Numbered from the stretch's first letter, positions 1 through 9,177 are shown. The stretch: 16,449 nucleotides of DNA from Scybalousia_A sp964542225 (GCA_964542225.1 CAZITO010000048.1:1-16449); one strand, 5' to 3'. The notes: a model not told the origin generated them from the letters alone. Program-made: numbers and translations.

Positions 1-37
1 AAAATTGGGAATTTTCTTATAGGGGTATTTCTCTATG

Positions 38-69
38 CAAAGTTACGAAGATTCTCTGACCTGACCAAA
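38..69 (-). promoter_or_regulatory. Outward-facing Bacteroidota promoter, left edge
   Basis: On the minus strand the sequence reads TTTG (complement of 66-69), then exactly 20 nt, then TAACTTTG (complement of 38-45). This matches the Bacteroidota sigma-ABfr consensus (TTTG at -33, TAnnTTTG at -7). It would drive a transcription unit that lies left of the window. Its -33 box and the sequence upstream of it sit inside the inverted repeat that recurs at the right edge. The downstream gene is not visible, so what it controls is inferred only. Confidence 0.6.
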
Positions 70-120
70 CGCGTGCAAAAATTTATTTTGTAACTTATTG
101 ATAATCAGTAAACCGATTTT
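48..120 (+). repeat. Left arm of 73-nt inverted repeat at window ends
   Basis: The 73 bases match the reverse complement of 16377-16449 with 4 mismatches by hand alignment (one near the outer end, three near the inner end). The core, positions 57-101, is identical and contains GACCAAACGCGTGCAAAAAT. The right arm ends only because the window ends, so the true repeat may be longer. It overlaps the -33 region of an outward promoter. Confidence 0.85.
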
Positions 121-343
121 GCTGTTTTTTTACTATTTAAGAGGGTAAAGCATGCATTGATAAATTGTTGAAAACAGGCATGGTTTTACAGACTGTTTTA
201 TAATATTTTGTCCTAATCATACCAATGTTAACATATAAAAATGTAAAAAAATATTACAACTTTACAATATGCCTTATAGTCAATAATAGTTTATGTTTTC
301 TTGCCTATTTTTTATATTGAATTATATTTTTTTCAAAAAAAAA

Positions 344-375
344 TTTGGTATAAATGAGAATTATATATAAATTTG
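344..375 (+). promoter_or_regulatory. Promoter of the T9SS adhesin gene
   Basis: TTTG at 344-347, a 20-nt spacer and TAAATTTG at 368-375 fit the Bacteroidota -33/-7 consensus exactly. Transcription would start near 382, giving a leader of about 60 nt before the ATG at 443. The leader is A/T-rich without a Shine-Dalgarno sequence, as is usual in this phylum. Confidence 0.65.
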
Positions 376-442
376 CAACTGTTATAATTAAAAAAATAAC
401 AATATGAATTAATCTATTTATAAACTAAAAAATGTAAAAACT

Positions 443-3400
443 ATGAAAAGGGTTGTACTCTTTATGCTAATGGCTCTTTTAATGAGTGTTAGCGGTTGGG
501 CTCAGGTAGAGAGCCAAGTTGGTGATGAAATATCATCTTCTATTTATGTTCCTTCTTATATGTATTACGATTACGCTATTTCTCAATGCCTTTACACTTC
601 AGCGGAATTGTCGGAAGTACCTGCAGGAACAATTACGTCCATAAGTTATAAAAATGTCTCCAATTATGCACCGACAAGGACATGGAAAATACTTTTGGGC
701 GAAACCACTTTAACGTCTTTGTCTAATTCTTCTTTTGTGGCAGAGTCAGACCTTACGGAAGTTTTTTCGGGTAGTGTAGCCTTGCAAGCGAATGGTTGGA
801 CTACCATAACATTTACAACACCTTTTACCTATTCCGGTGGTAATTTGGTGGTTACTGTTTTGGATAATACTGGTGAATATACAGGCAATTATCCATCTTT
901 TGCTGTTTGTACCTCTTCGGGGCAAACGTTATATGATTACATGGATAATACACCTTTTACTGTATCGGATTTGTATGATGCTAACAACTCTTTCTACAAA
1001 CCTGTAATAAAATTCACTGTTACTACGGAAGAAGGTTATTGTACTCCGGTTTCCAACTTGGCGGTTTCCGGTATAACAACCTCTTCTGCGACAATTACTT
1101 GGGATGAAATGCAGGATGCTAATGGCTATTCTTATCAGGTTAAGAAGGCTTTGGATACTTGGGCTGAAAATGAAGATTTGACCTCTTCCACAAACACCGT
1201 TTCCTTAACTGATTTGGAATCGGCTACTCCTTATAACGTCAGAGTTAAGGCTAATTGTGAAAGTTCGGAATCCATTTATCGCAACTTGAATTTTTACACC
1301 TCATGTGCAACCATTGCAAACTTGCCTTGGTCTATTGATTTTGAGAGTGAGGTAGCGGGCAATATGCCTAATTGTTGGGATAGATTACACCCATATACTG
1401 ATTATCCTAAGGTTACTCTACCCGGCTCTTCTCATGTTTATTCGGGTTCAAAGGCTTTGGAATTTCGTGCAGAGAGTTCAAAATCCATTGCAATACTTCC
1501 TCCTTTTGAGACGAGTATAAATGATTTGCAATTATCTTTTTATACACAAAGAGAATCTTCCTCTTCAGGTACACTTCTAATTGGTTATATGACAGATATA
1601 ACAGACACAAATACTTTTGTCGCCATAGATTCCATAACTGCCACAAGCATAGGAGACGGTAATTATCATTTATATGAGGTTTCTTATGCCAATGTAATAT
1701 TAGAGGATGGAGTTACTGCACGCATGGCTCTTGCTTACCATACAAGAGGAACCTATTCCTCTTATTATTGGTATGTTGATAATGTGGAGGTTGGGTTGAT
1801 ACCTGCTTGCTCTCGTCCGACACAAATATCAACCTCCGTAACCTCCTCAACTGCTACAATCAATTGGACTTCAACTGCTACAAATTTTGAGGTCTATTAC
1901 AAAGTAGACTCTGCTCAACAATATGAAACGGCTACAAATTTCATTTCTGCCACAACAGATAATACCTATACCATTACTTTGGAAAATCTGACTCCTGCAA
2001 CACAATATTCCTATTATATAAAGGCTATTTGTGAGGATACCATTCAGAGCGAGGTAAAAACATTTAAAACAGAATGTGTCGCTTTGACAACTGTTCCTCA
2101 AACTTGGGATTTTGAAATAAATGAGGAAGAGACAGAACTTCCTGTTTGTTGGACAAAATACCCTTCAACTACAACAAATGTCAGATATAGTTCTACTTAT
2201 AAGGCTAATGGTGAAAATTCTTTGTATATATATGGAACAAATGTGGTTGCCGTGCTTCCTACGATTGATTTGACGCAATTAAATCTTACTGATTTGCAAC
2301 TTAGATTCAATGCAAGACAAGGTTATTCCAACGCAATATTGCAAGTTGGTATAATGTCTGATATTAATGATACCTCTACTTTTGAAACTGTTGCTTCTTT
2401 CCCTTTAAGCACTACTTTTACGGAAAAAGTGGCAATGTTCTCCTCCTATACTGGTCAAGGTCAATACATTGCTTTGAGAGGTGCAACAAGTTCTGTATCG
2501 GTTTATATTGATGATATTGTTTTGGAAAATATACCTGCTTGTCCTCCTGTACAACAAATACAAGTAACCTCCATAAGTAGCGATGGTGCTACTGTAACTT
2601 GGAGTGGCAATAATGATTCTTATTTGGTACGTTATAGAGCGGAAACAGACACAATATGGAGTACCGATAATATAACAACCACAGGCACAAGTGCAACAAT
2701 ATCCTTATTGTCTGCAAATACTAACTACATAGTTTCAATTGCTCCCGATTGTGAGGAAACAACGGATTCCACTTATAGAGCAACCTCTTTTACTACTCTT
2801 TGCTCAATGGTTGAAGCTCCTTACTTCATAGATTTTGAGGACGAAACAATGATTAATTGTTGGACGGTGGCTTCGGAGAGTGAGGTTTATGATAATTATT
2901 ACGGTTGGTTGAATTATCCTGTTTTGTATCAATCCTCCGATGCTACGGTATCCCACTCTCCTATCCTGTTTTGGGGTTTGGCGGCAAATGGTGATGACCC
3001 TGTAATTGTGGCTGCTCCAAAGGTTAATTTGGATATAGAACAGACCCGTTTTTCATTCTACATCAGAAAAAATTACGATTACTCTTATATGACGTTTGAT
3101 GATATAGATGTCGGTATTATGACAAATCCTAATGATACAAGTACTTTTATTCCTCTTCATACTATAAATGCATCTGATATAACGGAGGCGTATTCTTTAC
3201 AGCAAATAGATTTTAATCAATTTACCGAATACACAGGCAATAACTATCATGTTGCAATAAGATACTTGGGTGCTTACAGTATGTACTACACAGGAGTGTA
3301 TTACATTGATGATGTAACAATAACATATATTCCTTCTTGCTCAGAACCTACAGGACTTACGGCAAGCAACCCTACAACAAACAGTGTAGACCTTACTTGG

Positions 3401-6400
3401 ACTTCTGAGGAGAGTGATTTCAAAGTTTATTACAAACCTGCTTTTGCAGGAGATGATGTTGCATACACAAGTGTGAATGCTACTTTGACCGATGGTGTTT
3501 ATACTTTGTCAGAGAGTGATATTCAGCCTGGTACTATGTATAAATACTATGTTGCAGCCATTTGTTCCGATAACTCGGAAGCCCCTTCAATGATTTCTTA
3601 CTTTACCACTCGTTGTGTTTCTTTGGATGTACCTTATACGGCAGATTTTGAGGATATAACCATAGGTTCTCGTCCTATTTGCTGGACGTTTATCAATAGT
3701 GATGGCATTTATCCTTCTGTAAGTGATAGTCGTTATAGAGGACACAATTCTGCAAAAGGTTTGGAATTTCGTTCAACCACAAATGTAACTACGGCTTCCA
3801 TTGCAGTTATGCCTCACTTCACAGAAAACTTAAATCAACTTTATGTTGAATTTTGGTCAAAACCGGAATCGGATGTTTCTACAGGTGAATATGCTTCCGG
3901 TCGTTTGGAGATAGGTTATATGACCGACACAACAGATGTTACAACATTCGTTGTCTTGGATTCCATTAGCGTCTATACTATTACAGACAGTGCTTATCAT
4001 AAGTATAGGGTGGTTTTCAATGATGTTGATTTGGGTGACGCTACCATGGGATATATTGCTTTTCGTCATGTGGCAAACGGAAATTATTATTGGTATCTTG
4101 ACGATGTAAAGGTTGCGGAAATACCAAATTGCATAGAACCGTCTCAATTAGCCTCAAGTAATCCTACTGTAAACAGTATAAACCTTTCTTGGACATCATC
4201 AGCAACCAACCTAACTCTTTCCTATAAAGAAATCTCGGCAACGGAATATACCGACATAGAAAATGTTTCTCTTGATGAGAACGGAGTTTATACTCTTACA
4301 GGTCTTACGCCTAACACCACATATGATTGGAAGGTTAGTTTTATCTGTGCTTCCGATAATGAGACCTATGTTTCCAATGTAATGATATTTACAACACCTT
4401 GTGATGCCATTAGCACAGTGCCTCAAACTTGGGACTTTGAAACAGATAATACATCGGGTTCTTATAATAACCCATTGCCTTCTTGTTGGACAAGATTAGG
4501 GTCGTACCCTTACGTAAGTTCTTTCGTAACACCATATGCAGGCTTACATGCCCTTTATTTCTATGATTCAGGTATAGGAATATTACCTCAAATAGATACT
4601 GAAACTCTTCCTATGAATACCTTGCAACTTAGTTTATATGCAAGAAAATCAGAATATTCTTCTAATTTTAACTTGGAAATCGGAGTTATGACAGACCCTA
4701 CAAATGTCAATACATTTACTCTTGTTTCTTCTATACCTTTAACTTCTACGTACTCATATTGTGAAGTACCATTGTCTTCCTATACAGGCGAGGGTACATA
4801 TATCGCATTGCGAAACAATACGACCAATATTTGTTTTGTGGATAATGTAACCTTAGAACTTATTCCAACATGTTCTCGCCCAAGTGATATAACAATAACG
4901 ACCACTTCCGATGAGGTTACTCTTACGTGGATGTCAACGGGTGAGGATTTTGAAATCTATTATAAAGAGGCATCTGAAACAGACTACGATTTGGCTACAA
5001 CCACAGTTTCAGCCGGTGCAACCAACAATACATGGACAGCAACCGTTTCCAACCTTACTCCTGCCACAACATACGATATATATGTAAAGGCTGTTTGCAA
5101 CGAAGGACCTCAATTGGAATCAAGTGTTGTAACCTTTGCTACTTCTTGTGTCTCAATAAGCACTGTACCTCAAACCTGGGATTTTGAAGAAACAGGCAAC
5201 ACCGCGGGAACTACTTCTTACCCGCTGCCTTCTTGTTGGACAAGAACCGGTACATCGCAACCATATTCTTATTATGGTCCGGGAGTCGCTTATCAAGGCT
5301 CTTACGCACTTTATTCTTACAACAATAATTCTTTGGCTGTACTTCCTCCTATAGATACTGAAACATTGTCTTTGAATAGTTTGCAACTTTCTTTCTATGG
5401 AAAGAATGGAGGTTATAATGCCACTACGGTAGAAGTTGGAGTTATGACAGACCCTGCGGATGCCAATACATTTACACTTGTATCTTCTGTGGAATTGACT
5501 TCATCATATGAACTTTATGAAATATCTTTTGCTTCATACACAGGTACAGGTTCTTATATTGCTTTGAGAAATGTTTCTTCAAGTTCAATGTATGTGGATA
5601 ATGTAACCTTAGACCAATCTTCTGATTGTGCTCGTCCAAGTGCTGTAACAGTGTCAGCCTCTCAAGAACAAGCAACCATTACTTGGGCATCCATGGGACA
5701 ATCTTTTGAAATCTACTATAAAACAAGTACTGCAAGCACTTATGATATTGCAGACGCTACCATTACTGCCGGTTCAACAGAGGGAACATGGACAGCGCTA
5801 ATCAATGCTCTTTCACCTTCAACTCTTTATGATGTGTATATAAAGGTTATTTGTGGTGAAGGCTCTGAGTCTCAATCAAATGTTGTTTCTTTCCGTACGG
5901 AGTGTACAACTATTGCAGCCCTTCCATATACAGAAAATTTTGAATCTGTATCCACTTCAGACCTTGGTTGTTGGAGAAATGAGACAGTTTCAGGTTCTGC
6001 TAATTGGGAGATAAAACAATTTGGTACTGAAAAGGTTGCCTATAGAACTTACGCCACAGGCTCTTCTTATCTGATTTCACCTGTTTTTGATATTACTTCC
6101 TTGAATACACCTGCTTTATCATACAATTGGGAAACTTCTCGTTATAGTACTGATTTTGACTCTTTGTATGTTTGTTATAGAACTTCTCCTACAAGCGATT
6201 GGACGATTTTGGTTGCTCATGGACCGAGTCGTGCAAGCGATATTGTTAGCGTACCTTCACGAGATACCATAATAGCCCTGCCAAACGCAAGCAGTACGTA
6301 CCAAATAGCCTTTCTTGCATCTTGTCACGGAGGTTATGGAGTATCTGTTGACAATGTGGTAATAAATAATAACGGAGGAGTTGTTATACCTATAGAGCCT

Positions 6401-7435
6401 ACGGTTGCAACCAACAACACAAGCAATATAGCACAAACTTCGGTTACTCTCAACGGAACAATAACCAATGCGGGTAATCAAACCATAACTGCCAAAGGTT
6501 TTGAGTGGAAAACAACTTTCAACGGAACATACACTCAGGTACTTTCCTCTGATGAGGGCAATACTTTTACCTATAATCTTACTAACTTAACGGCAAATAC
6601 TTCTTACACATACAAAGCCTTTGCTACCACAGCCAACGGCACGGTTTACGGTTCGGAGATAGTATTTACAACTTTTGCCGAAGGAGATGACCCTTGCACT
6701 ACTGTAATTGCTTCATTTAGTAAGACGATATGTGACGGTGAGACATTCACATTCAATGGACAAACTTACACTACATCGGGTATGTATACAACCTTAGTTG
6801 CAGGACAAAACGGAGATTGTGATACAAGTTATACTATAACCTTAACAGTATTGCCTCAGATAGCAGAAACTATTACAGAAACATTGTGTTACGGTGAAAC
6901 ATTCTCCTTTAACGGACAAACCTACAACGCTACGGGTACATATACCACAACAGTAGCAAGTCAAAACGGCGATTGCGATACCCTTTACACAATAAACCTT
7001 ACCATCCTGCCACAAAACACACCTATAAACGATGAGGTAACTATTTCACAGAGTGAGTTGCCATACTCTTATCACGGACAGACATACAGTGATTTTGGCT
7101 CATACACTCTAACCACACAGGATGAGAATGGTTGCGACCAAGTTTATAACTTAACTCTTGTACACAATTCGGGTATATCAGAAGTTGAGGGAGGTTTGAC
7201 TATAAGCCTATATCCAAACCCTACCGACAACAATGCCACATTAAGAGTTAAAGGTTTAAGTGAGCAGGCAACGATAATAATCACCGACCAACAAGGTAGA
7301 GTGGTATCATCCAAAGTTTTGGCACAAGGCGTGGAGACTTTGGAGATAGAGACCGCAAACCTTGCAAGCGGAGTTTATTATATAAGAATACAAACCGCAA
7401 ACACAATAAAGACAGAAAAACTCATAAAGAAATAA
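443..7435 (+). CDS. Giant T9SS-secreted multidomain FN3/adhesin protein
   Basis: Encodes 2330 residues. Residues 1-21 are a signal peptide (MKRVV, hydrophobic core, then GWAQ as a likely cleavage site). A beta-rich N-terminal domain follows (about 22-199). Next come seven repeats of an FN3 domain plus a beta-sandwich domain resembling the cleaved-adhesin/choice-of-anchor J families; FN3 domains begin at cysteines 200, 456, 700, 966, 1230, 1477 and 1729, and their partners at 288, 545, 787, 1058, 1320, 1569 and 1821. A further FN3-like domain spans about 1978-2080, and three short repeats about 2085-2243. The last ~85 residues are a T9SS type A sorting domain (SLYPNPT, then GVYYIRI, ending KLIKK), which directs outer-membrane export and surface anchoring or release. 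No protease or glycosidase motif is seen, so adhesion or ligand binding is inferred. It is monocistronic, with its own promoter and terminators. The ligand is unknown. Confidence 0.85.
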   Translation: MKRVVLFMLMALLMSVSGWAQVESQVGDEISSSIYVPSYMYYDYAISQCLYTSAELSEVPAGTITSISYKNVSNYAPTRTWKILLGETTLTSLSNSSFVAESDLTEVFSGSVALQANGWTTITFTTPFTYSGGNLVVTVLDNTGEYTGNYPSFAVCTSSGQTLYDYMDNTPFTVSDLYDANNSFYKPVIKFTVTTEEGYCTPVSNLAVSGITTSSATITWDEMQDANGYSYQVKKALDTWAENEDLTSSTNTVSLTDLESATPYNVRVKANCESSESIYRNLNFYTSCATIANLPWSIDFESEVAGNMPNCWDRLHPYTDYPKVTLPGSSHVYSGSKALEFRAESSKSIAILPPFETSINDLQLSFYTQRESSSSGTLLIGYMTDITDTNTFVAIDSITATSIGDGNYHLYEVSYANVILEDGVTARMALAYHTRGTYSSYYWYVDNVEVGLIPACSRPTQISTSVTSSTATINWTSTATNFEVYYKVDSAQQYETATNFISATTDNTYTITLENLTPATQYSYYIKAICEDTIQSEVKTFKTECVALTTVPQTWDFEINEEETELPVCWTKYPSTTTNVRYSSTYKANGENSLYIYGTNVVAVLPTIDLTQLNLTDLQLRFNARQGYSNAILQVGIMSDINDTSTFETVASFPLSTTFTEKVAMFSSYTGQGQYIALRGATSSVSVYIDDIVLENIPACPPVQQIQVTSISSDGATVTWSGNNDSYLVRYRAETDTIWSTDNITTTGTSATISLLSANTNYIVSIAPDCEETTDSTYRATSFTTLCSMVEAPYFIDFEDETMINCWTVASESEVYDNYYGWLNYPVLYQSSDATVSHSPILFWGLAANGDDPVIVAAPKVNLDIEQTRFSFYIRKNYDYSYMTFDDIDVGIMTNPNDTSTFIPLHTINASDITEAYSLQQIDFNQFTEYTGNNYHVAIRYLGAYSMYYTGVYYIDDVTITYIPSCSEPTGLTASNPTTNSVDLTWTSEESDFKVYYKPAFAGDDVAYTSVNATLTDGVYTLSESDIQPGTMYKYYVAAICSDNSEAPSMISYFTTRCVSLDVPYTADFEDITIGSRPICWTFINSDGIYPSVSDSRYRGHNSAKGLEFRSTTNVTTASIAVMPHFTENLNQLYVEFWSKPESDVSTGEYASGRLEIGYMTDTTDVTTFVVLDSISVYTITDSAYHKYRVVFNDVDLGDATMGYIAFRHVANGNYYWYLDDVKVAEIPNCIEPSQLASSNPTVNSINLSWTSSATNLTLSYKEISATEYTDIENVSLDENGVYTLTGLTPNTTYDWKVSFICASDNETYVSNVMIFTTPCDAISTVPQTWDFETDNTSGSYNNPLPSCWTRLGSYPYVSSFVTPYAGLHALYFYDSGIGILPQIDTETLPMNTLQLSLYARKSEYSSNFNLEIGVMTDPTNVNTFTLVSSIPLTSTYSYCEVPLSSYTGEGTYIALRNNTTNICFVDNVTLELIPTCSRPSDITITTTSDEVTLTWMSTGEDFEIYYKEASETDYDLATTTVSAGATNNTWTATVSNLTPATTYDIYVKAVCNEGPQLESSVVTFATSCVSISTVPQTWDFEETGNTAGTTSYPLPSCWTRTGTSQPYSYYGPGVAYQGSYALYSYNNNSLAVLPPIDTETLSLNSLQLSFYGKNGGYNATTVEVGVMTDPADANTFTLVSSVELTSSYELYEISFASYTGTGSYIALRNVSSSSMYVDNVTLDQSSDCARPSAVTVSASQEQATITWASMGQSFEIYYKTSTASTYDIADATITAGSTEGTWTALINALSPSTLYDVYIKVICGEGSESQSNVVSFRTECTTIAALPYTENFESVSTSDLGCWRNETVSGSANWEIKQFGTEKVAYRTYATGSSYLISPVFDITSLNTPALSYNWETSRYSTDFDSLYVCYRTSPTSDWTILVAHGPSRASDIVSVPSRDTIIALPNASSTYQIAFLASCHGGYGVSVDNVVINNNGGVVIPIEPTVATNNTSNIAQTSVTLNGTITNAGNQTITAKGFEWKTTFNGTYTQVLSSDEGNTFTYNLTNLTANTSYTYKAFATTANGTVYGSEIVFTTFAEGDDPCTTVIASFSKTICDGETFTFNGQTYTTSGMYTTLVAGQNGDCDTSYTITLTVLPQIAETITETLCYGETFSFNGQTYNATGTYTTTVASQNGDCDTLYTINLTILPQNTPINDEVTISQSELPYSYHGQTYSDFGSYTLTTQDENGCDQVYNLTLVHNSGISEVEGGLTISLYPNPTDNNATLRVKGLSEQATIIITDQQGRVVSSKVLAQGVETLEIETANLASGVYYIRIQTANTIKTEKLIKK
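1040..6370 (+). repeat. Seven tandem FN3 + beta-sandwich modules in the adhesin
   Basis: Each module is about 242-271 residues, bordered by cysteines. The FN3 part shows a TW core strand, an L-x-P/A-x-T-x-Y turn and a C before the last strands. The partner shows a P(Y/W/Q)-x-x-DFE opening, a CW pair and a closing (V/I)D(N/D)V strand followed by (I)PxC. Modules 5 and 6 are closest to each other: the 18-nt string CCTTCTTGTTGGACAAGA occurs in both, about 750 nt apart, as does GGAGTTATGACAGACCCT. This points to a relatively recent duplication. The seventh partner domain (about 1821-1977) is divergent and lacks the G-x-MTD motif of the other six. Confidence 0.8.
6695..7173 (+). repeat. Three short ~53-residue beta repeats near the adhesin C-terminus
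   Basis: Three consecutive units of roughly 53 residues. The first two contain C-x-GE-T-F-x-FNGQTY, then G-x-YTT and NGDCDT-x-YTI-LT; the third is degenerate (YHGQTY, NGCDQVYNLTL) and has lost the first cysteine. They lie between the last FN3-like domain and the T9SS sorting domain. This is a common place for short repeats in Bacteroidota surface proteins, where they probably act as a stalk. The function is inferred. Confidence 0.75.
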
Positions 7436-7453
7436 CAGGCTCAGCCTGTTTTA
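7434..7453 (+). terminator. Hairpin at the adhesin stop codon
   Basis: AACAGGC (7434-7440), loop TCA, GCCTGTT (7444-7450), then TTATAT. The stem starts within the TAA stop codon. It is a plausible weak intrinsic terminator, but the T-run is short. It may equally be part of the repeat family in this intergenic region. Confidence 0.45.
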
Positions 7454-7529
7454 TATGGGCAAAGCACCCACAGGGTGTTTTATAGGGGCAAAGCCGTTAT
7501 GAGCGGTGCTTGTTAAAAATGGCAAAGCC
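7440..7529 (+). repeat. Three degenerate intergenic repeat units ending in GGCAAAGC(C)
   Basis: The core occurs at 7457-7465, 7485-7495 and 7521-7529, spaced 28-36 nt apart. The first two are preceded by a G-rich hairpin arm and TTTTAT. The middle unit includes a small hairpin (CACCC 7465-7469, loop ACA, GGGTG 7473-7477). AAGCACC (7462-7468) can also pair with GGTGCTT (7505-7511). A related copy lies at 16216-16240. No reading frame crosses this region, so it looks like a small non-coding repeat. Confidence 0.6.
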
Positions 7530-7560
7530 AAAATGAGAAAAAGATTTACATAAAAATCAA

Positions 7561-7590
7561 GGGACACTCTTTTAAGAGTGCCCCTTTTCT
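7561..7590. terminator. Strong bidirectional terminator between adhesin and hutH
   Basis: An 11-bp stem with one A/C mismatch (GGGACACTCTT pairing with AAGAGTGCCCC) is followed on the plus strand by TTTTCTTTT. On the minus strand the stem is followed by TTGATTTTTA. The two genes converge here, with hutH ending at 7610, so the structure probably stops transcription from both sides. Confidence 0.85.
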
Positions 7591-7609
7591 TTTAAAATAA
7601 AAAACTTAT

Positions 7610-9112
7610 TTAGAATGTTATTTTATAGTCTTGTAGGAATTTAACAGATTTTTGTATCAGACTATACATTACTTCGTCATTTTCTATAAAATGCACTTGT
7701 TTTCTGTACTCTTTTACGAACTCTTCTATTATAGTGGATGATTTTAGTCCTGTTTCTTTTTTGCGGAAGTCCAAAGCCTGAGCTGCATTAAACAACTCTA
7801 TAGCCAAAACTCTTTCCGTATTATTTACAACTCTGAATGTTTTGGTGGCGGCATTTGAACCAAAAGAAACGTGGTCTTCTTGTCCTTGACTACTGTCTAT
7901 TGTGTCCACAGAGTTAGGCATACAAAGCATTTTGTTTTGATTTACTATGGAAGCAGCAGCATACTGAGGTATCATAAAGCCAGAATTAACACCGGGTTTT
8001 GCCACAAGGAAAGAAGGTAAATTTCTTTTTGCTCCTATCAGTTGATAAGTTCTCCTCTCTGAAACAGAAGACAATTCACTGACTGCTATTGCAAGAAAAT
8101 CCAAATTTATCGCCAAAGGCTCGCCGTGAAAATTACCTGCTGAAATAACCATATCTTCATCAGGGAAAACAGTAGGGTTATCGGTTGCAGAATTTATTTC
8201 GGTTGTTATTATATCTGCCACATGATTTATAGCATCTTTGCAGGCACCGTGTATTTGAGGCACGCAACGGAAAGAATAAGGGTCTTGTACGTGTTCTTTG
8301 TGTCTTTTTATTATCTCACTGCCTTCCAACAATGAGCGTATGCGTCTTGCTGTTACCAATTGTCCGGCGTGTGCTCTTACAAGATGCACATTGTCAAAGA
8401 ATGGTTCTATTCTGCCATCAAAAGCCTCCAAACTTACAGTCATTATAAGGTCGGCAAGTTTGCTCAAACGTTTTGCTTTAATGATGGAGTACATAGCAAA
8501 AGCACCCATAAATTGAGTTCCATTCAAAAGAGCCAACCCCTCCTTACTTTGCAACTCTATAGGCTGCCAATTCATTTGTTTGTTTAACTCGGCACCGCTA
8601 ATTCTCTTTCCTTTATAATCTACTTCGCCCAAGCCCAAAAGAGGCAAACACATATTAGCCAAAGGTGCCAAATCTCCGCTTGCGCCCAAAGAACCTTGCT
8701 GATAAACTACAGGGAAAATATCATTGTTGAAAAAATCCACCAATCTTTGCACTGTAACAAGTTGAGTGCCTGAGTGACCGTATGAAAGAGATTGTATCTT
8801 ATTCAAAAGCATAAGTTTAACCACCTCATGAGGCACTTCTTCTCCACAACCGCAAGCATGAGACATTACAAGATTCTTTTGTAATTGGCTTAACTGCTCT
8901 TTGCTGATGGAAATGTTACACAAAGAACCAAATCCGGTAGTTACTCCGTATATAGGTTCTTTTTGGTTTTCCATTTTTTTGTCAAGGTATTCTCTGCATT
9001 TTTGAATACGTTTTTTGCTTTCCTCTGAAAGTTCAATTTTCATTCCCTTTTCCATTATCTCACTTACTCTATCAAGTGTAAGAAGAGAAGGACTGATATG
9101 ATGTATTTCCAT
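7610..9112 (-). CDS. hutH: Histidine ammonia-lyase (histidase)
   Basis: Encodes 500 residues, close to the usual length of about 510. The enzyme deaminates L-histidine to trans-urocanate and ammonia, the first step of cytoplasmic histidine degradation. The Ala144-Ser145-Gly146 triad in GSLGASGDLAPLA forms the MIO electrophilic cofactor autocatalytically. Other family marks are Tyr55 in YGVTTGFG, the Ser-His pair in LVMSHACG (His85), Asn197 in LLNGTQ, QDPYSFRCVPQIHG (Tyr279, Arg282), NSATDNPT and the late SSQGQEDHVS with its Glu. The Ser-His pair favours histidine over phenylalanine or tyrosine as substrate. No hutU, hutI or formiminotransferase gene is in the window, so the rest of the pathway must be elsewhere or absent. 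It is transcribed divergently from dnaE. The start gives the normal HAL N-terminus (a short lead, then LTL). Confidence 0.93.
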   Translation of the reverse strand: MEIHHISPSLLTLDRVSEIMEKGMKIELSEESKKRIQKCREYLDKKMENQKEPIYGVTTGFGSLCNISISKEQLSQLQKNLVMSHACGCGEEVPHEVVKLMLLNKIQSLSYGHSGTQLVTVQRLVDFFNNDIFPVVYQQGSLGASGDLAPLANMCLPLLGLGEVDYKGKRISGAELNKQMNWQPIELQSKEGLALLNGTQFMGAFAMYSIIKAKRLSKLADLIMTVSLEAFDGRIEPFFDNVHLVRAHAGQLVTARRIRSLLEGSEIIKRHKEHVQDPYSFRCVPQIHGACKDAINHVADIITTEINSATDNPTVFPDEDMVISAGNFHGEPLAINLDFLAIAVSELSSVSERRTYQLIGAKRNLPSFLVAKPGVNSGFMIPQYAAASIVNQNKMLCMPNSVDTIDSSQGQEDHVSFGSNAATKTFRVVNNTERVLAIELFNAAQALDFRKKETGLKSSTIIEEFVKEYRKQVHFIENDEVMYSLIQKSVKFLQDYKITF

Positions 9113-9155
9113 GATATATTTAGTTGTTTATAATTATTACCTTATTTTTTGTAAA

Positions 9156-9177
9156 GTATCTTGTTATAAAAAGATAC
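9156..9177 (-). promoter_or_regulatory. Stem-loop in the hutH leader
   Basis: GTATCTT (9156-9162) and AAGATAC (9171-9177) form a 7-bp inverted repeat with an 8-nt A/T-rich spacer. It lies about 45 nt upstream of the hutH start codon, downstream of the predicted hutH -7 box. It could be an operator for a dimeric regulator or an RNA hairpin in the leader. No ligand or regulator can be named from the sequence. Confidence 0.35.

Larger units (their letters stand above)
1..442. other. Non-coding region upstream of the giant adhesin gene
   Basis: AT-rich stretch with stop codons in all frames and no credible gene. From left to right it contains a promoter facing off the left edge (38-69), one arm of the window-spanning inverted repeat (48-120), a weak stem-loop (AAAACAG at 171-177 pairing with CTGTTTT at 193-199), about 140 nt of featureless A/T-rich sequence, and the adhesin promoter (344-375). 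No RNA gene was recognised. Confidence 0.7.

Noticed and set aside
171..199. Stem-loop AAAACAG / CTGTTTT as a terminator
   Set aside because: The stem is short and A/T-rich with a 15-nt loop, and no gene ends nearby in the window.
443..7435. Gingipain-like protease
   Set aside because: The adhesin-type domains and the sorting domain resemble those of gingipains, but there is no catalytic domain or His/Cys protease motif.
7440..7529. CRISPR array
   Set aside because: The repeat cores are only about 9-11 nt, degenerate and unevenly spaced, and no cas gene is present.
8298..8587. Small plus-strand reading frames inside hutH, and similar antisense frames in the adhesin, dnaE and recG
   Set aside because: They lie wholly within well-supported genes, have no recognisable protein features and no promoter or start context.
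7610..9112. Phenylalanine or tyrosine ammonia-lyase, or aminomutase
   Set aside because: The Ser-His pair in LVMSHACG and the overall histidase motifs favour histidine as substrate; the length also fits HutH.
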